From Sipunculus nudus (taxonomy: Eukaryota > Annelida > Sipuncula > Golfingiida > Sipunculidae): a stretch of 64,000 nucleotides of DNA. The position numbers were made by a program, and so were the translations under genes. Location of the stretch: contig CM049322.1 of assembly GCA_026874595.1 (NCBI GenBank), forward strand, positions 50,569,340 to 50,633,339, given 5' to 3'. Under the pieces are notes generated by a model. It worked only from the letters and a program-made list of their open reading frames with translations, was not told where the DNA came from and did not search any database. This document shows positions 22,625 to 33,690 of the stretch, in pieces; the stretch's first letter is position 1, and every line of letters begins with the position of its first letter.

Positions 22625-23335
22625 CCCTTTACATCAAGAAAGACATATCTGGGTCCAACAGTTAAGATTTGTGCCTTGTATGATTTTTACCTTGAAGCTC
22701 GCTCAATAAAGGTCGCGTTGACCTAATTTCATGTTTACAAGGAAATTTACACAGTACCCCCCTGAATGTCACACTGGAAGAAACTTGGCTGAAATGGAAG
22801 GAAGGGTTGTGCCCCGTCTGAATCTCTGGGTTTTTGGTCAGTACCTTGCAGGTAACTATGAATAATTTCAGGTTTCCAATGAAATTAGCCAAGGAATTCC
22901 CTGGTTGTATATTTAAACGTTACTAGGCCTAACGATTATGGTTTGTGTCCAGTAAACGTCCGGGCTGCTTCATTTGAAGGTCTCAAAATAGAGCAAAAAA
23001 TACTTAAAATTACCTGTGGTGCCACCATTTTTCAGGAACTGATGAAACTGTCTATGATGAAAATGCATGGAAAGAATCATTGCAATGTATTAGTTATTCA
23101 GATACTGGAGCTTTTTTTTATCAAATTTGTAATTATTCTGGGGTGCACAAACAGGTCCAATAACCCAGAGAATATAGATCGCAGTGACTTAGTTGCAGAT
23201 GTCCCGTCAGATTTGTTTATTGACTTTATAAGATATTTAGTTGAAAGATTCCAGGTCCAGCAGTTACGATTTGTGCCCTGTTAATGGTCGAACGGACAGA
23301 CGGACAGACGAGGAGACTTTCAGTCAGCTGAGGAA
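22625..23335 (-). repeat. Dispersed repeat copies (GTCCGTC family), minus strand
   Basis: The block at 23250-23335 reads, on the minus strand, CCTCAGCTGACTGAAAGTC, then GTCTGTCCGTCTGTCCGTTC, then TTAACAGGGCACAAATCG. A second piece at 22645-22690 has GGTCCAACAGTTAAGATTTG. Related copies are at 46020-46110, 46665-46815 and 53450-53580. The plus-strand 113-codon frame here (22943-23284) overlaps it. A different frame holds SYSDTGAFFYQICN, which loosely resembles the DxGxYxC turn of an Ig domain; I do not call it. Confidence 0.55.
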
Positions 23336-23731
23336 AAGTAATGCTATATTTTATGACTTTGACATTTCACATATACCCGAATATTGAAAAAAATTAAAAC
23401 TAATGTCAATGATATCAACTCTCAACCAGAGTATGGGACTGTCCTATGAGATTTGCGAAAATACCAAAGCTTACATGCTGATTCTTTAAGAGGGAAAAAA
23501 ACATTGAAAAAAAGCTAGAAGTGTGAAATCTGTATAAGCAAGCTTTCAGGTTGGCAGTGAATTATATCCAATAGAACTTTAAGATATTTCGGCCGAAAAG
23601 AAGACTGGACGAAGGTTATACTCTATAAGGATTATATTTATCAATATACCCGTCTTTTTCGCTGGTGTTTTGTACAGTATTTGTAACAGTGTTGAGGCAA
23701 AAGCTCAAAAGGGCCATATTTAAGGATATCG

Positions 23732-25352
23732 CCCTACCGGAGGTATAACAAGCTGAATGTGGTATCATTTGAACGGTCAGGATGTCCTTTTTTAAAATTG
23801 ATATTGTTTTTGTTGTAAGTGTGCGAAATGAACTGATTTAACATTTTTTTCTGCCAAAATATAGGAAAGACAAACCATTGTATGATTGTTATTTAATGAA
23901 ATCATGTAGTTAAAGGTTACTAATGATGGTTGTATAAACTTTATTTGATAGATAAATCACCAAAAATTACATTTAATGACAATTTATGGTAATTATCGGT
24001 TTAGGACCAGGAATAAACTCTAAATTTAACCATTGAATGTATGGTTTAGCAAAAATAATATCATTTCATATTAAAAAAAAAATTAGGTAAGAAGAATTTT
24101 CCGATTCATGTTTCAGAATGTCCCTGTGCTAAAAATGGTCATTTGAAAGCAGTGACATTGGTAAAACGTGGTCTAAACCTCTCTTATTGTGACGACAAAT
24201 TTTCTAACATCTATCATTTCCAGAAGACCTCGCATGCCAACTTTATTAGTATTTCTTACTGTGTTGAAATTATATGGGCAGTTTTAATATAAAACGGTCA
24301 TGTCAACTTTATAACATGGAAAAGGTGTATATTTCTGTTATGGGCAACTGGTATCAGGATGTAAAGACCACTAGTAACCCAAAAATGTTGACAGTTTCCC
24401 TGTTTTTTCAGTTATTTGAATTTTAATTATTTTTATTTATAAGCTTTGTCACTACATGCATGGGCAATTTATTTTACTTCATATTTAGGAAAGCTTCATT
24501 GCTATAGAACTCCATTTAACCTCTGACAATGAAAAAAATGATTTTTGGACGCTTTTTTTAACAATACTGCCATTGTCATGCTCTTTGCAGCTCATTCATA
24601 TTTTATTTTCTGAAATTTCTATATTCCTTTTCATATTTCATATTTTTCAATATTTCCTTTTATCCACAAAAAAGGTTTAAGGTAAAAAAGGAATCAGAGT
24701 ATCTTAAGAGTATATAAGGTATTCATCACTCCTTTAATTTTTGCACAGTTTAACTTATGAAATGCTTCAGAACAAGCTCCTTCTATTATAAATGCAGCTT
24801 TTGACAAGTCATATCGCTCTTGTCGACAGCTGATATTCCACGTTTTGTGGGAAAGATAGATATTTGAGAATATTAATTTTTGTTGGTAACAATAAGGGGG
24901 GTTAAACCCTACGCTATACACTTACCACTACGTCAAAATTAGGTTTTTAAACACATAAACATTCCAAATCATAAAACTGGAAATCTGTACCACTTTTGTT
25001 ACATCATTTTAACATTATGTTTAATTTGAAAAAAAAAATATACAAGATCGTAAAATTCAGGGTTTATTGATGACTTTAAAAACCATAACCACCACAAATC
25101 GTTACGAAATATATTTTTTGTGTCATTTCTATCAAAAAGAGTTGATATGACCATGTTTGGTAACCATTATCCATATAAGTTCATAAAATAACGAAATACC
25201 AAGAAAATTTTAATTGTTCCATGTTTTGGTTGAAAGGGGGTTAAATCAATGCATGGTGCACACTAAGGGCAACCACAACATCGCTTTTTAAAAACTAGAC
25301 AATTTGATGGTTAAAATGATACCACATTCAGCTTGTTATACCTGCGGTAGGG
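23732..25352. mobile_element. Non-autonomous DNA transposon with long terminal inverted repeats
   Basis: The left end (23732) reads CCCTACCGGAGGTATAACAA then GCTGAATGTGGTATCATTT. The right end (to 25352), reverse-complemented, reads CCCTACCGCAGGTATAACAA then GCTGAATGTGGTATCATTT, 38 of 39 identical. Weaker inverted similarity continues inward for a few hundred bases (left GGTTACTAATGATGG against right GGTTACCAAACATGG; both then run to an AATAAAC). No transposase frame lies inside. Target-site duplication was not evident, so the exact ends may lie slightly outside. I read it as a large MITE-like element mobilised in trans. Confidence 0.8.
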
Positions 25353-25474
25353 ATGGTCCATATTGCCGGTCAAACCGCAAACTATACAAAATGGATAAAA
25401 TTTGTAATCAGATAGAAATAGATGGAGGAGAGAAGGGTTCCTGAAGTATCATTTCCTGAATGTTTAAATCTATA

Positions 25475-25590
25475 GACCAACATGAAAGGGACAGTTACTG
25501 ACACTAATTCCTGGGATAAAAGTATATTACTACTATAATTGTTGTGGAAAAGGGAGGCATGTTGACAAAATCCATAATTAGAGGATAAAT
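25475..25590. repeat. Duplicated flank, paralogous to 19080-19190
   Basis: See the matching block upstream of receptor X. Same orientation relative to the receptor genes. Confidence 0.4.
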
Positions 25591-26429
25591 GCGTGTGGTT
25601 AAAATGCGTGCATACCACCGGCCAGGAATTGTGCGAATTACTTGGACAACGCAAGTTTATGGCATACGATATATAGTCACACGTGTGTAACTGTTTTCCT
25701 TCTGATTGACGTTCCTCGAAAACTCGAAAAGATTAAAGATACACTGGAGTGTAGTAAATAAGTATTTATTTCACAAACTATGTCAAATGTGAAGTTAAAG
25801 AATAATAGTTTCCTAATTGGGTTACTATTCCACGTCCTAACGGGTGTCCTGGCAATAAATTCAAATGAACATTGCCCCCAGTTTTATTTTTTACTGGAAC
25901 TATTTGTAGTTTTTTTGCTTATGAGTTACTATGATGTTATTGGCAGAATGCACATCCCACTCCCGTATTCATAATTTAAAAGCGACAAAACAAATTTGTC
26001 GAAGATCATTGTTTGTGGTTGGTAGAGCAGCGACCTTGCTGCAGATATGTTAACCGTTGCAAATAGCGTGGTTATTTTCACTCCAGTTGTGTCGATTAAG
26101 TGTGTAAATATAAATCCGGAAACACGTGGAGTAAGATGTTTGTATAACGAGATCTTATCCGACATAGCGTGACTAGCGGTGGCGGCGAGGGAGAGATTTA
26201 TTCAGGTTTTGGTGTTATGTTTGTTGTTCATCAAGGATACCCAACAACAATTCCCGAAAAGTGAGTATGGTCATTTGCATTTAATTTGATAATAGTGTTA
26301 TGGCACACACATACTTGGTGGTCCATTTGTTGACAATTGTCCATTACGCCCTGTGCAGAGAATGCAGTGCAGGGTTATTGAGTTTTAATCGAGGTTTACC
26401 CATGCACTAGGGTTATATGGGGCTATATA

Positions 26430-26760
26430 TGGGACTATACACCATTACCAACTTATTTTGTTGAAATGTTGACTAAAACATCTGACGTGTTTACGATCTG
26501 GTAAGAGAAGAATAAAATGTGTGTTTACAGAGTAGCATTTACTTTTGGTTTTGTATCGGGGTATACCGGATATATGCATGATTCGGTATAGGACTTATTA
26601 AGTATTTGATGATGAAAGAAAACCCTGCGTCCATTTATGTGTGTGTGTTTCAATGGTTGCATAGGTTTCATAGTATTATCAGTGCACAAAACAATGTTAG
26701 TTTGGTAGCTTTAAATTCTCATGGCTAGTAAGACATTACTTCATTTGAACACTGAGGAAC
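26430..26760. repeat. Segmental duplicate of 52880-53200
   Basis: Shares TGTGTTTACAGAGTAGCA, then TTACTTTTGGTTT, GATGAAAGAAAAC, CCATTTATGTGT and CAGTGCACAA in order and orientation with the right-hand block. In receptor Y this is the first intron. Confidence 0.65.
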
Positions 26761-27409
26761 AGTTCAACCCAAGAATCGCTGCCGAAGGATAAACCAAATC
26801 TGTTGCATAGAAAAAAAATGCTTCTGAATGTGCGTTAATGAATTATGTTTAAGAACAATTACATCATTAAGATCACATCTTATACTATATTTTATATAAA
26901 CAAAATATAATATGTATAATACATTTAATTTTGTTGTTGTTTCCTAAAGATCAACCATTTTAGGAGAGAACGTACCCACACTGGTATACAATACATAAAT
27001 GTTTATCTGAAATCCAACAAACCATCAACGTCATTTATATAAGTAAAACAAAATGCGTAGAAAATAAAAATTTAAACATTAATGAAAGAGAAACCGTGGT
27101 CATGGTTAATTTCAACATCATTTCAAATAATTTCTTTCATATAGTTATAAAAGTGAGATTGATAGGCAACAAGGAACCTCTACCGTGCACTGAAGGGCAC
27201 GTTGTTGTCGTCACAGAAGTGAGGTATAATACAGAATACAACATGATACATCCATGTCAGGAAATCGGTTTTGGACTCATGAATAAGTTATGTGAGTTTA
27301 AAAGATGATGCCAGCTAGAGAAAAGTGAATACTACCGTAGTCAGAGTCATACTGTCTACATGGTGGATATAACCCTGAACTGCATCCCATAAGCTGCCGT
27401 GCACATGGG

Positions 27410-27611
27410 GTGTGCAACTCAAATACACCTCAAGACAGGATAGCAGTAAAGCTGACCATACTTGACTGTTTCTTCAAGGTCACAATTGACAATACAAAAC
27501 TATGTGACAGTAAAACTAAACTAACAATAGAGAGATCGATAAATACGACCTCTTGGGTCAGTTACCAACTGATAAGGAGGACTAACCGAGGGTTCCTGGC
27601 GCTTTATAGAG
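27410..27611 (+). CDS. Exon of receptor Y with LDC...LCD domain
   Basis: Open frame with QDRIAVKLTILDCFFKV, KLCDSKTKLTI, NRGFLALYRG and donor G|GTAGGT (phase 1). The same domain and donor phase recur at about 38890-39063, which supports a real exon family. The GFLALY ending recalls the last strand of CUB domains, but the segment is only about 60 residues long in both copies. Confidence 0.5.
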
Positions 27612-28115
27612 GTAGGTTCAAGAATGATCACGGCAAGGCATCTTTCTTCCAGTGTTAATTTAAGAAATAATAAGTAAACATGCCCGCAGTTCTATATATC
27701 AATTAAAACAATTCACCGTCACTTATTTATGAAACAGATGCATCAGAGCAAAAGTTGCAAATGTTAATAATATTCTATAAAAAAAGAACTATTCCTGAAC
27801 ACTTATGAAGGAGGACATATTGTAAAACACCAAATTATAAGTACATAATATATATTTATGATTATTATTTTTAGTATAATTTCATTGGAAACAATTCCAT
27901 ACGTTACAATAAGAAAAGCAAAAACTTTTATTAGATATAATACATTTCTTGTAATTGAAAGAAGATATTTCAGCTGCCAAAAAAACTACGAAGTACTTAG
28001 GAAAGTTAGGTGTAAATCTGCTGTTACTCGATTATTTCACCACTGTACAATGGCTGCAATTACATAAAAACAAGACAGTTCATGTTTTTATGATACTCTG
28101 TGGTCGGGAAAAAGA

Positions 28116-29100
28116 CTACGGGCTGAACATTGCCGCACAGCAAAATATAGGAAAAGTTTCATAACAACTAGTATTAGACAGTTCATGTGTAGAATCAGCC
28201 CTGATACACTGTGCCTTTCGTGTGACACAGCAGCAGTACAGTTCATTCAGCAGCTTTACATTCTTGAGACCCAACTTTATCCCTGCACGAACAATTCGTA
28301 GCAGTTTGTTTTTGGATGCTGTATTGGAATTTCCGAACCAGCTTGTATTGCAGAATGTTAGCACTTACTGAATCACAGAAATATAAAACAATTCCATTAT
28401 TTTCGTATCTCATTCGGTAGAGTTTTCTCAGGAAAAGAAAATATCATATTTGCTTTTTTTATAAATGTTTTGCACATTAGCTTCAAAATTAAATTTGTCG
28501 TCTATTATCGTACCCATATATTTGTATTCTGTTACATTTTCCACGGTTTGGCCATTTATGGTAAGAGGTTAATGTTTTTTGTTACCTAACCTTTAATCGA
28601 TAATCATTTCTTTTGTGTTCCTAACACTGAGTTCTAAGAAGTTATTGTCGCACCACTCCACAAATCTTTGTACCTCTAGCCTTTAATCTAAGTCTGAATT
28701 ATTACAGAGGCTAATCAGTGCCGTGTCATTGGCGTATTTTAAAAAATTTACAACTCTCAGAGATTACCCTGCAGTCACTGGTATGTAAAGTGAATAATAT
28801 GGGTGAGAGAATGCATCCCTGTAGAGCACCTGAATTTGTTTGAATTTCCTCAGATTTGACATTCTTTAATATATCAAACTGGCACATGTATGTTAGAAAG
28901 CTATATATCCAACTTATAATAGATGCGCTGACATTCATGTTAAGAAGTTTGTTAAGAAGCAAGTGTGGTAGGATTGTATTAAATGCGCTAAAGAAATCTA
29001 TAAAAAAGGATTTTTGCAAAAATGTTATTTCCATTGCTACTAGGCGAATCAAGGAATTTATAATGTCGTGTGTGATCAGAATGGTACACACATGTATGAT
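28116..29100 (-). mobile_element. Reverse transcriptase relic of a CR1/Rex/jockey-type LINE
   Basis: Minus-strand frames encode SFFIDFFSAFNTILPHLLL, SWIYSFLTYMCQFD, NSGALQGCILSPILFTLHTS, then (across several stops) KYMGTIIDDKFNF and LTFCNTSWFGNSN. These are RT blocks 3-5 and the thumb of jockey-superfamily LINEs (SSAFNTI and GAPQGCVLSP in active elements). The catalytic YxDD block is broken (Y-N-D around 28720). A (TA)n run truncates the 5' side. It lies in the large intron of receptor Y, in the opposite orientation. Confidence 0.8.
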
Positions 29101-29107
29101 ATGTGAA

Positions 29108-29112
<5 letters not shown>

Positions 29113-29162
<50 letters not shown>
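29113..29162. repeat. (TA)n microsatellite abutting the LINE relic
   Basis: Pure TA run. Confidence 0.95.
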
Positions 29163-29164
<2 letters not shown>

Positions 29165-29687
29165 AGGTCCATTTGTAAAAAAATTATTCAACAGAGCATT
29201 TCGAGACCACAGCTGGAATACATTACCTGACAAACACAAAAACAGTTTCATCACAAACAGGTAAAGTTGTAGCCCTGTTTTTGTCTTAAGTGTTTCAAGC
29301 CACGTTTCCTAAGTTACAGATTAACTTAGTTATGGTAAAAATCATAGCGGAAAAGGATTTTTTTATAGGGAAAGCACCGTTCATGGCACGCCTGGTTCAT
29401 CAACACGAAAAGGAAAACCTGGAGATCAGCGAAATTCAGATGAATACATAAATCACGGTGAGTGCTATCAAGAAATGCTACGGAAATCACGTCCTAATGC
29501 ACCTTAATACCCTCAATGATATATTTCTGTTAAACGATGTTTGGGACTCGTTTCTAAAACTGTCTTCTTTGAAACAAAATTATTAATTTATACTTTTCTA
29601 CCGTTTGGACTGATCAAGGTGATGCTATAATTCAGATACAATAACACAAATATCAAAAGGTGACTCAATCAAGCATTTTGTACTTAA

Positions 29688-30107
29688 AGTTGTCAATGCA
29701 TGAACTGCTTGTTAAGTCTAATAAACACTCTCTGACATAAGAGGGGGCAACAAACTAATAGTTAGGCTTCCGACTGAAATAACAAGGTTGAATCGTGCAA
29801 AATACATCTGAGTATCCATGGTAATTAGATTTCAAAACCTGAAGTCTATGAGGATTCGATAATTTAGTGTATTATTTTTTACTACTCCAGCATGTCTTGA
29901 TGTTTCTGTAGGTTGTCAGTGCATGAACTCTTTGCTTAGTCTTATGATCACTCTCTGACATAGGAGCCGGCAAAAAAACTAATAGTTAGGCTTCCTACTG
30001 AAATAACAAGGTTGAATCGTGCACAGTACATATAGGTCTGAGTATCCATCGTAATTGCATTTAAAATCCTAAATTCCTGAGGATTCGATAATTTAGTGTA
30101 TTATGGT
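29688..30107. repeat. Tandem duplication, two units of about 200 bp
   Basis: Copy 1 (29688-29878) and copy 2 (29911-30107) share GTGCATGAACT (GCATGAACTGC in copy 1), ACTAATAGTTAGGCTTCC, GAAATAACAAGGTTGAATCG and GAGGATTCGATAATTTAGTG. Confidence 0.85.
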
Positions 30108-30334
30108 CAAATGTGGGGTTATGAGACGTCTGATGTTTTGTATTCATTCCTTTAAAGCACATTAGGTGTAGTGGATGTACTGTTCCAGGCCATTAATTGG
30201 ACTTACTATTGTAATGTCTCCTGATAATTCAGAGAATGCTGTCTCTGCACCAAAAACGTCTCCTACAGATTTTCGGGAACAGATAAATTATAACTTATAT
30301 ATTACTTAATATTCTAAAACTTTTAGTAAATAGC

Positions 30335-30631
30335 TGTTACGAATGTCGGTGGCGCACAAGTCTGGCGTACCAACCGCTTCGCTAGCAAAGTAAGCTTCGC
30401 TAGCGAGACAGTTCGGTCCACTTTTATGTCACCCCGTAACACATCCCCTCTTAAGAGCGTTCTGCTAACAGAACAAGACTAATTATCCCAGAAGCCACAC
30501 TGTGATGAGCTTGATACCTGGGCCACAAAGTTAACCGTTACGTTAGACGAGCCCCCATTTTGTTACGAAGACAAATTTGAAGGGAAAAATACTGGGCCGA
30601 TCCGAGATTTGAACCTGTGTCGGTGGCGCTA
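30335..30631 (-). repeat. tRNA-like SINE or LTR-end pieces
   Basis: Minus-strand sequence CTAGCGAAGCGGTTGGTACG then CCAGACTTGTGCGCCACCGA resembles the 5' half of a tRNA (A-box and anticodon arm). A second piece at 30590-30631 has GCGCCACCGACACAGGTTCA then AATCTC, a B-box-like match to GGTTCAAATC. Both pieces share GCGCCACCGAC and are bounded by TGTTACG/CGTAACA, as if one copy lost about 60 bp containing the B-box. Identity as SINE or LTR is unresolved. Confidence 0.4.
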
Positions 30632-31367
30632 ATATAAACAAATCACATATGCGTGATGAACACAAATTTTGTAAGGGAGATAAAAAAATCAGATTCTGGA
30701 ACACTAAGCAGCGTGAAATGTCTAGGGGAATGAATGAAGAAGTCAGTGGTTTTTATTCTTAAAACAACCCTGACATTACAGTACACTAAATCAATACAAT
30801 TTTACGGTAAAACAGCGGTATAACAACAAATCAATACAATCACACAGTAAAATAAACAGTGAAAAGTGCACAGTATATGAATACCACCACCGTCACAACT
30901 ATAAGTTCTTTAAATGTAAACTCTGGGAGAATGACAGTCCAGTGTAAAGCTTTTGTAATAATCCAGAAAGTAAACTGAAGTCCAAAAGAAAATCTATTAT
31001 TGCCGCACTCCTCGGATAAGGTCCGAGAAACTGACACACGCTTCTGCGTCCGCTGGAAATCTTCTTTGTTCCTCTCCCGGCTCTAAAACACAGTTCCTTT
31101 ACATACCTTTATATAGAAGCTTCTATCTCTCGAACATTCGAAGAATAATACATTATACACGGTAAGCACGCTTCACAGGAATCATCTAGAAAAAACATCG
31201 CCGTGCCTCTACACCCCATGGTGTACACGTGAGCTCGCCCCAAGCTAGCATGACAACAAGAGCTCAACCAGTACGGATTAAACCGAGAATGTAACAAGCG
31301 GCCAGGCAAGAAAGCCCAACAACATGAGCCACGCCCGTGTCACACAATAAAAAGAGCACCTGTAACA
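30561..31367 (+). mobile_element. Candidate solo LTR
   Basis: Begins TGTTACG and ends TGTAACA, so it has the TG...CA form with a short inverted terminus (TGTTAC/GTAACA). An AATAAA lies near the 3' end (about 31347). The body matches 14385-15204. No clear target-site duplication was seen and no internal gag-pol sequence is nearby, so a solo LTR is inferred. The short minus-strand frames inside are not conserved between the two copies. Confidence 0.5.
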
Positions 31368-31566
31368 AAACATAGTGACATCTTTTTCTCAATATTTTTT
31401 TTGACTGAAACAAATATTTTTCATAGACTTTAAAGTTTTATCATAAGTCCCCTATCTTACGTTAAAGAATGACATGGACTAGTTTTATGTATATGAATGA
31501 CTACTTATCGGACTGTTTGCGTAGAACAACTTTTTCAAACATATGTTTTTTTAATGCCTTTTCCAG

Positions 31567-31743
31567 CAGCTCCTGGAAAAAAGTATTAAATCATATTACC
31601 TATGATAATAATTACAGCAACAGTAAGTATGATAAATGGATGACATATACTATTTTTGTAAGACAGATTATTGGGCTAGTTTTACTTTCGGTGACTGTAA
31701 TATTACTATCCGCTTTAGCTGGATTGTTTCTCCTGTACCACAG
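31567..31743 (+). CDS. Receptor Y transmembrane exon
   Basis: Acceptor CCTTTTCCAG at 31566 and donor CAG|GTCAGT at 31743 bound an open frame: a polar juxtamembrane part (SSWKKVLNHITYDNN), then the helix QIIGLVLLSVTVILLSALAG, then LFLLYHR. The exon ends in phase 2 and joins the next exon without breaking the frame (HR-C-RKPRRKC). The basic residues after the helix make a type I orientation likely. Confidence 0.7.
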
Positions 31744-32020
31744 GTCAGTTTGCACACGTAATATATGCTGTCCGATATATTGTCGATCTTTCGTGTTTAA
31801 TTATAAGTTCCTGCTTGAAAAAATACTTATCGGATTGTAATTTTCATTATTCGCTTAATTCTCTGCGATCACGAGAGCCCAAATACATATATTATTGCGT
31901 TTTTATTTTGACTAGTGTGTCGCTTTGCCAGTCGTGCTGTTGTTTACTAGTATATGTAACTGCATAATGGCAACCGGATGTGTTTACGAGTCTGTGTATT
32001 GTCTGAGTGTTTCACTTTAG

Positions 32021-32171
32021 GTGTAGGAAACCTCGCAGAAAATGCGGCCCTGCTCCCGGAGTGAACTACCAGCACCTACGTATATCATTCAGAACCCTAA
32101 GCAGAAACCTTGACGATGAACAGGCGGAAGTAATGTACGACACAGTTCATGACGGCGACGCCAGAAGCTAA
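32021..32171 (+). CDS. Receptor Y cytoplasmic tail exon
   Basis: Follows acceptor TTCACTTTAG. Reads CRKPRRKCGPAPGVNYQHLR, TLSRNLDDEQ, EVMYDTVHDG, ARS, then TAA (32169-32171). It aligns with receptor X over the whole length. After the TAA the frame would continue DETQQLLMDRISDVP, and a Tyr codon at the stop would extend it, so the stop may be a truncation. EVMYDTV is the only YxxV-like tyrosine motif left before the stop. Confidence 0.65.
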
Positions 32172-33361
32172 GATGAAACCCAGCAGTTGCTCATGGATAG
32201 AATCTCAGATGTGCCCTGGGATATCAGACATTATAATGTAATCTAAAAGCAGGTACATATAAGTTGGACAGGAATATTTTATATATCGCATTTTCCTAAA
32301 AAATACTGGTTTCTTTTAATCCTTTTGAATGTGCCGAACTAAAGTTGAGGGTTGAGAATAGAGTCACCATGTGAGTTGATGGTACTGTGGGGCCACTGCG
32401 TCAACAAGAAAATTGTCTTGATGTTTTTTAGGCTTCCTTCATTAATAGATCGCGGCTTTAAATACGTTTTATGTTAACTTGGCTTTTTACATGCTTGATG
32501 TAGCTTAAATAACGGTGCTAGTGAATGAGAGATTGATTCCGGTTTGGGTGCTCTGTTTCCTATTTTTTAAATGAAGTATGCAATACTACAATAATAAGTT
32601 CACTGATATATATGTTAGATAACCTTGTTCACGGACCAATACATTCATTTAATAGATATGTCTTGGTCTTCTTGGTTCCCTACAGTCACATTCAGTGTCG
32701 TTACAGTTAACAAATCATTTTCTGAGAATACGGATTAATTCGCGACATTAAAACCCTGGCCTCAGGGGCCAGCCAGAAACCGTTCATTAGTTTACTAAAT
32801 AACTGATACGTGTGGCCCCTTAACGTTCAACTTATCTTAATATATCACAGAGTAGCCTTTAGATGAGGTTTTCTAGCTGGATACATGCAGGTACATGAAT
32901 TCAGATGGAAAAATTTATATCGCGTAGAGAGAGATATCAAATAGTTTAAATTTTTGAAGACCCATGGTATATCTTCAATGTGAGACTGTTACCGGTATTA
33001 TTAAGGTAGTTGGGGCACTAGATTTATGGAACGTGGCTTGAAACGCCAAAACCAACAACATTATATTTTCCTGTATGCATAATCTGACCTGTATTGACGT
33101 AAAACGTTACAAAAACCAGAAAAACAGCTTCTCACTTTCCACAGACTCTTGCTTCCAACGGACAGCTCTAAACAGCCCATCGGTATACCTAATTACTGAT
33201 TCATGTTGTTCCTTGAAGTTTGTTAACCTTCAATATCTCCACGATAGCTTACCGGGCCTTTGATGGATTATTTTAAACACTCACCAAAACCACTTACAAA
33301 TAGATTATCTCGTTTTAGTGTGATTATAGTAAAAATCCACGTATATTTAAAGATCAGAGGT
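32172..33361. other. No gene recognised
   Basis: Downstream flank of receptor Y. No long frame, tandem array or inverted repeat noticed. Confidence 0.3.
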
Positions 33362-33690
33362 TACTAGGCAACTGTGTGGTGCTGCCTTGATAACTTAAGA
33401 GGAATATGATGGATTTTGATAAAACTCAATTGAAATGTTAATCAATAAACATATCTCGACTGAGTGCGATTTCCGAGCAAAAGTCACGCATATAGAATGT
33501 GGTCAGCCGTCAGCAGGCTGCTTTGTGCAGGCCAATTTGTGGTGTCGCCCCGCCAATGTACAAGGGATTCTTGGATTTTGATATAACTAAATAGAAATAT
33601 TAATCAATTTAATATCTCAACCAAGTTCTGATTCCAGCAAAATATATGCATATGTAGTGAGGTAAATGGTCACCGCACTATATTGACACC
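33362..33690. repeat. Two diverged units of about 160 bp
   Basis: Each has TGTGGTG, then GGATTTTGATA, AAATATTAATCAAT-like sequence, ATATCTC and a GCAAAA segment. Confidence 0.55.

Larger units (their letters stand above)
25780..32171 (+). pseudogene. Receptor Y: signal peptide, lectin-like and short domains, TM helix, YxxV tail; disrupted
   Basis: A candidate first exon starts at 25780 with a basic start (MSNVKLKNN) and hydrophobic FLIGLLFHVLTGVLA, a good signal peptide. Exon about 27145-27395 encodes PLPCTEGHVVVVTEVRY, LCEFKR-stop-CQLEK and VDITLNC, which loosely resembles a SUEL/rhamnose-type lectin domain; the TGA stands where CGA would give Arg. The segment 27410-27611 encodes a roughly 60-residue domain (VKLTILDCFFKV, KLCDSKTKLTI, RGFLALYRG) and ends at donor G|GTAGGT. 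Exons 31567-31743 and 32021-32171 supply the TM helix and tail. The 4-kb gap between is filled with RT, LTR-like and tandem repeats. The lectin and short domains are in different frames, so they are separate exons or frameshifted. The nonsense codon suggests a pseudogene, unless the exon is skipped. Confidence 0.55.

Noticed and set aside
22943..23284. 113-codon plus-strand frame and an Ig-like SYSDTGAFFYQICN in another frame
   Set aside because: Both overlap the dispersed GTCCGTC-type repeat. A single DxG...C resemblance is too weak for an Ig call.
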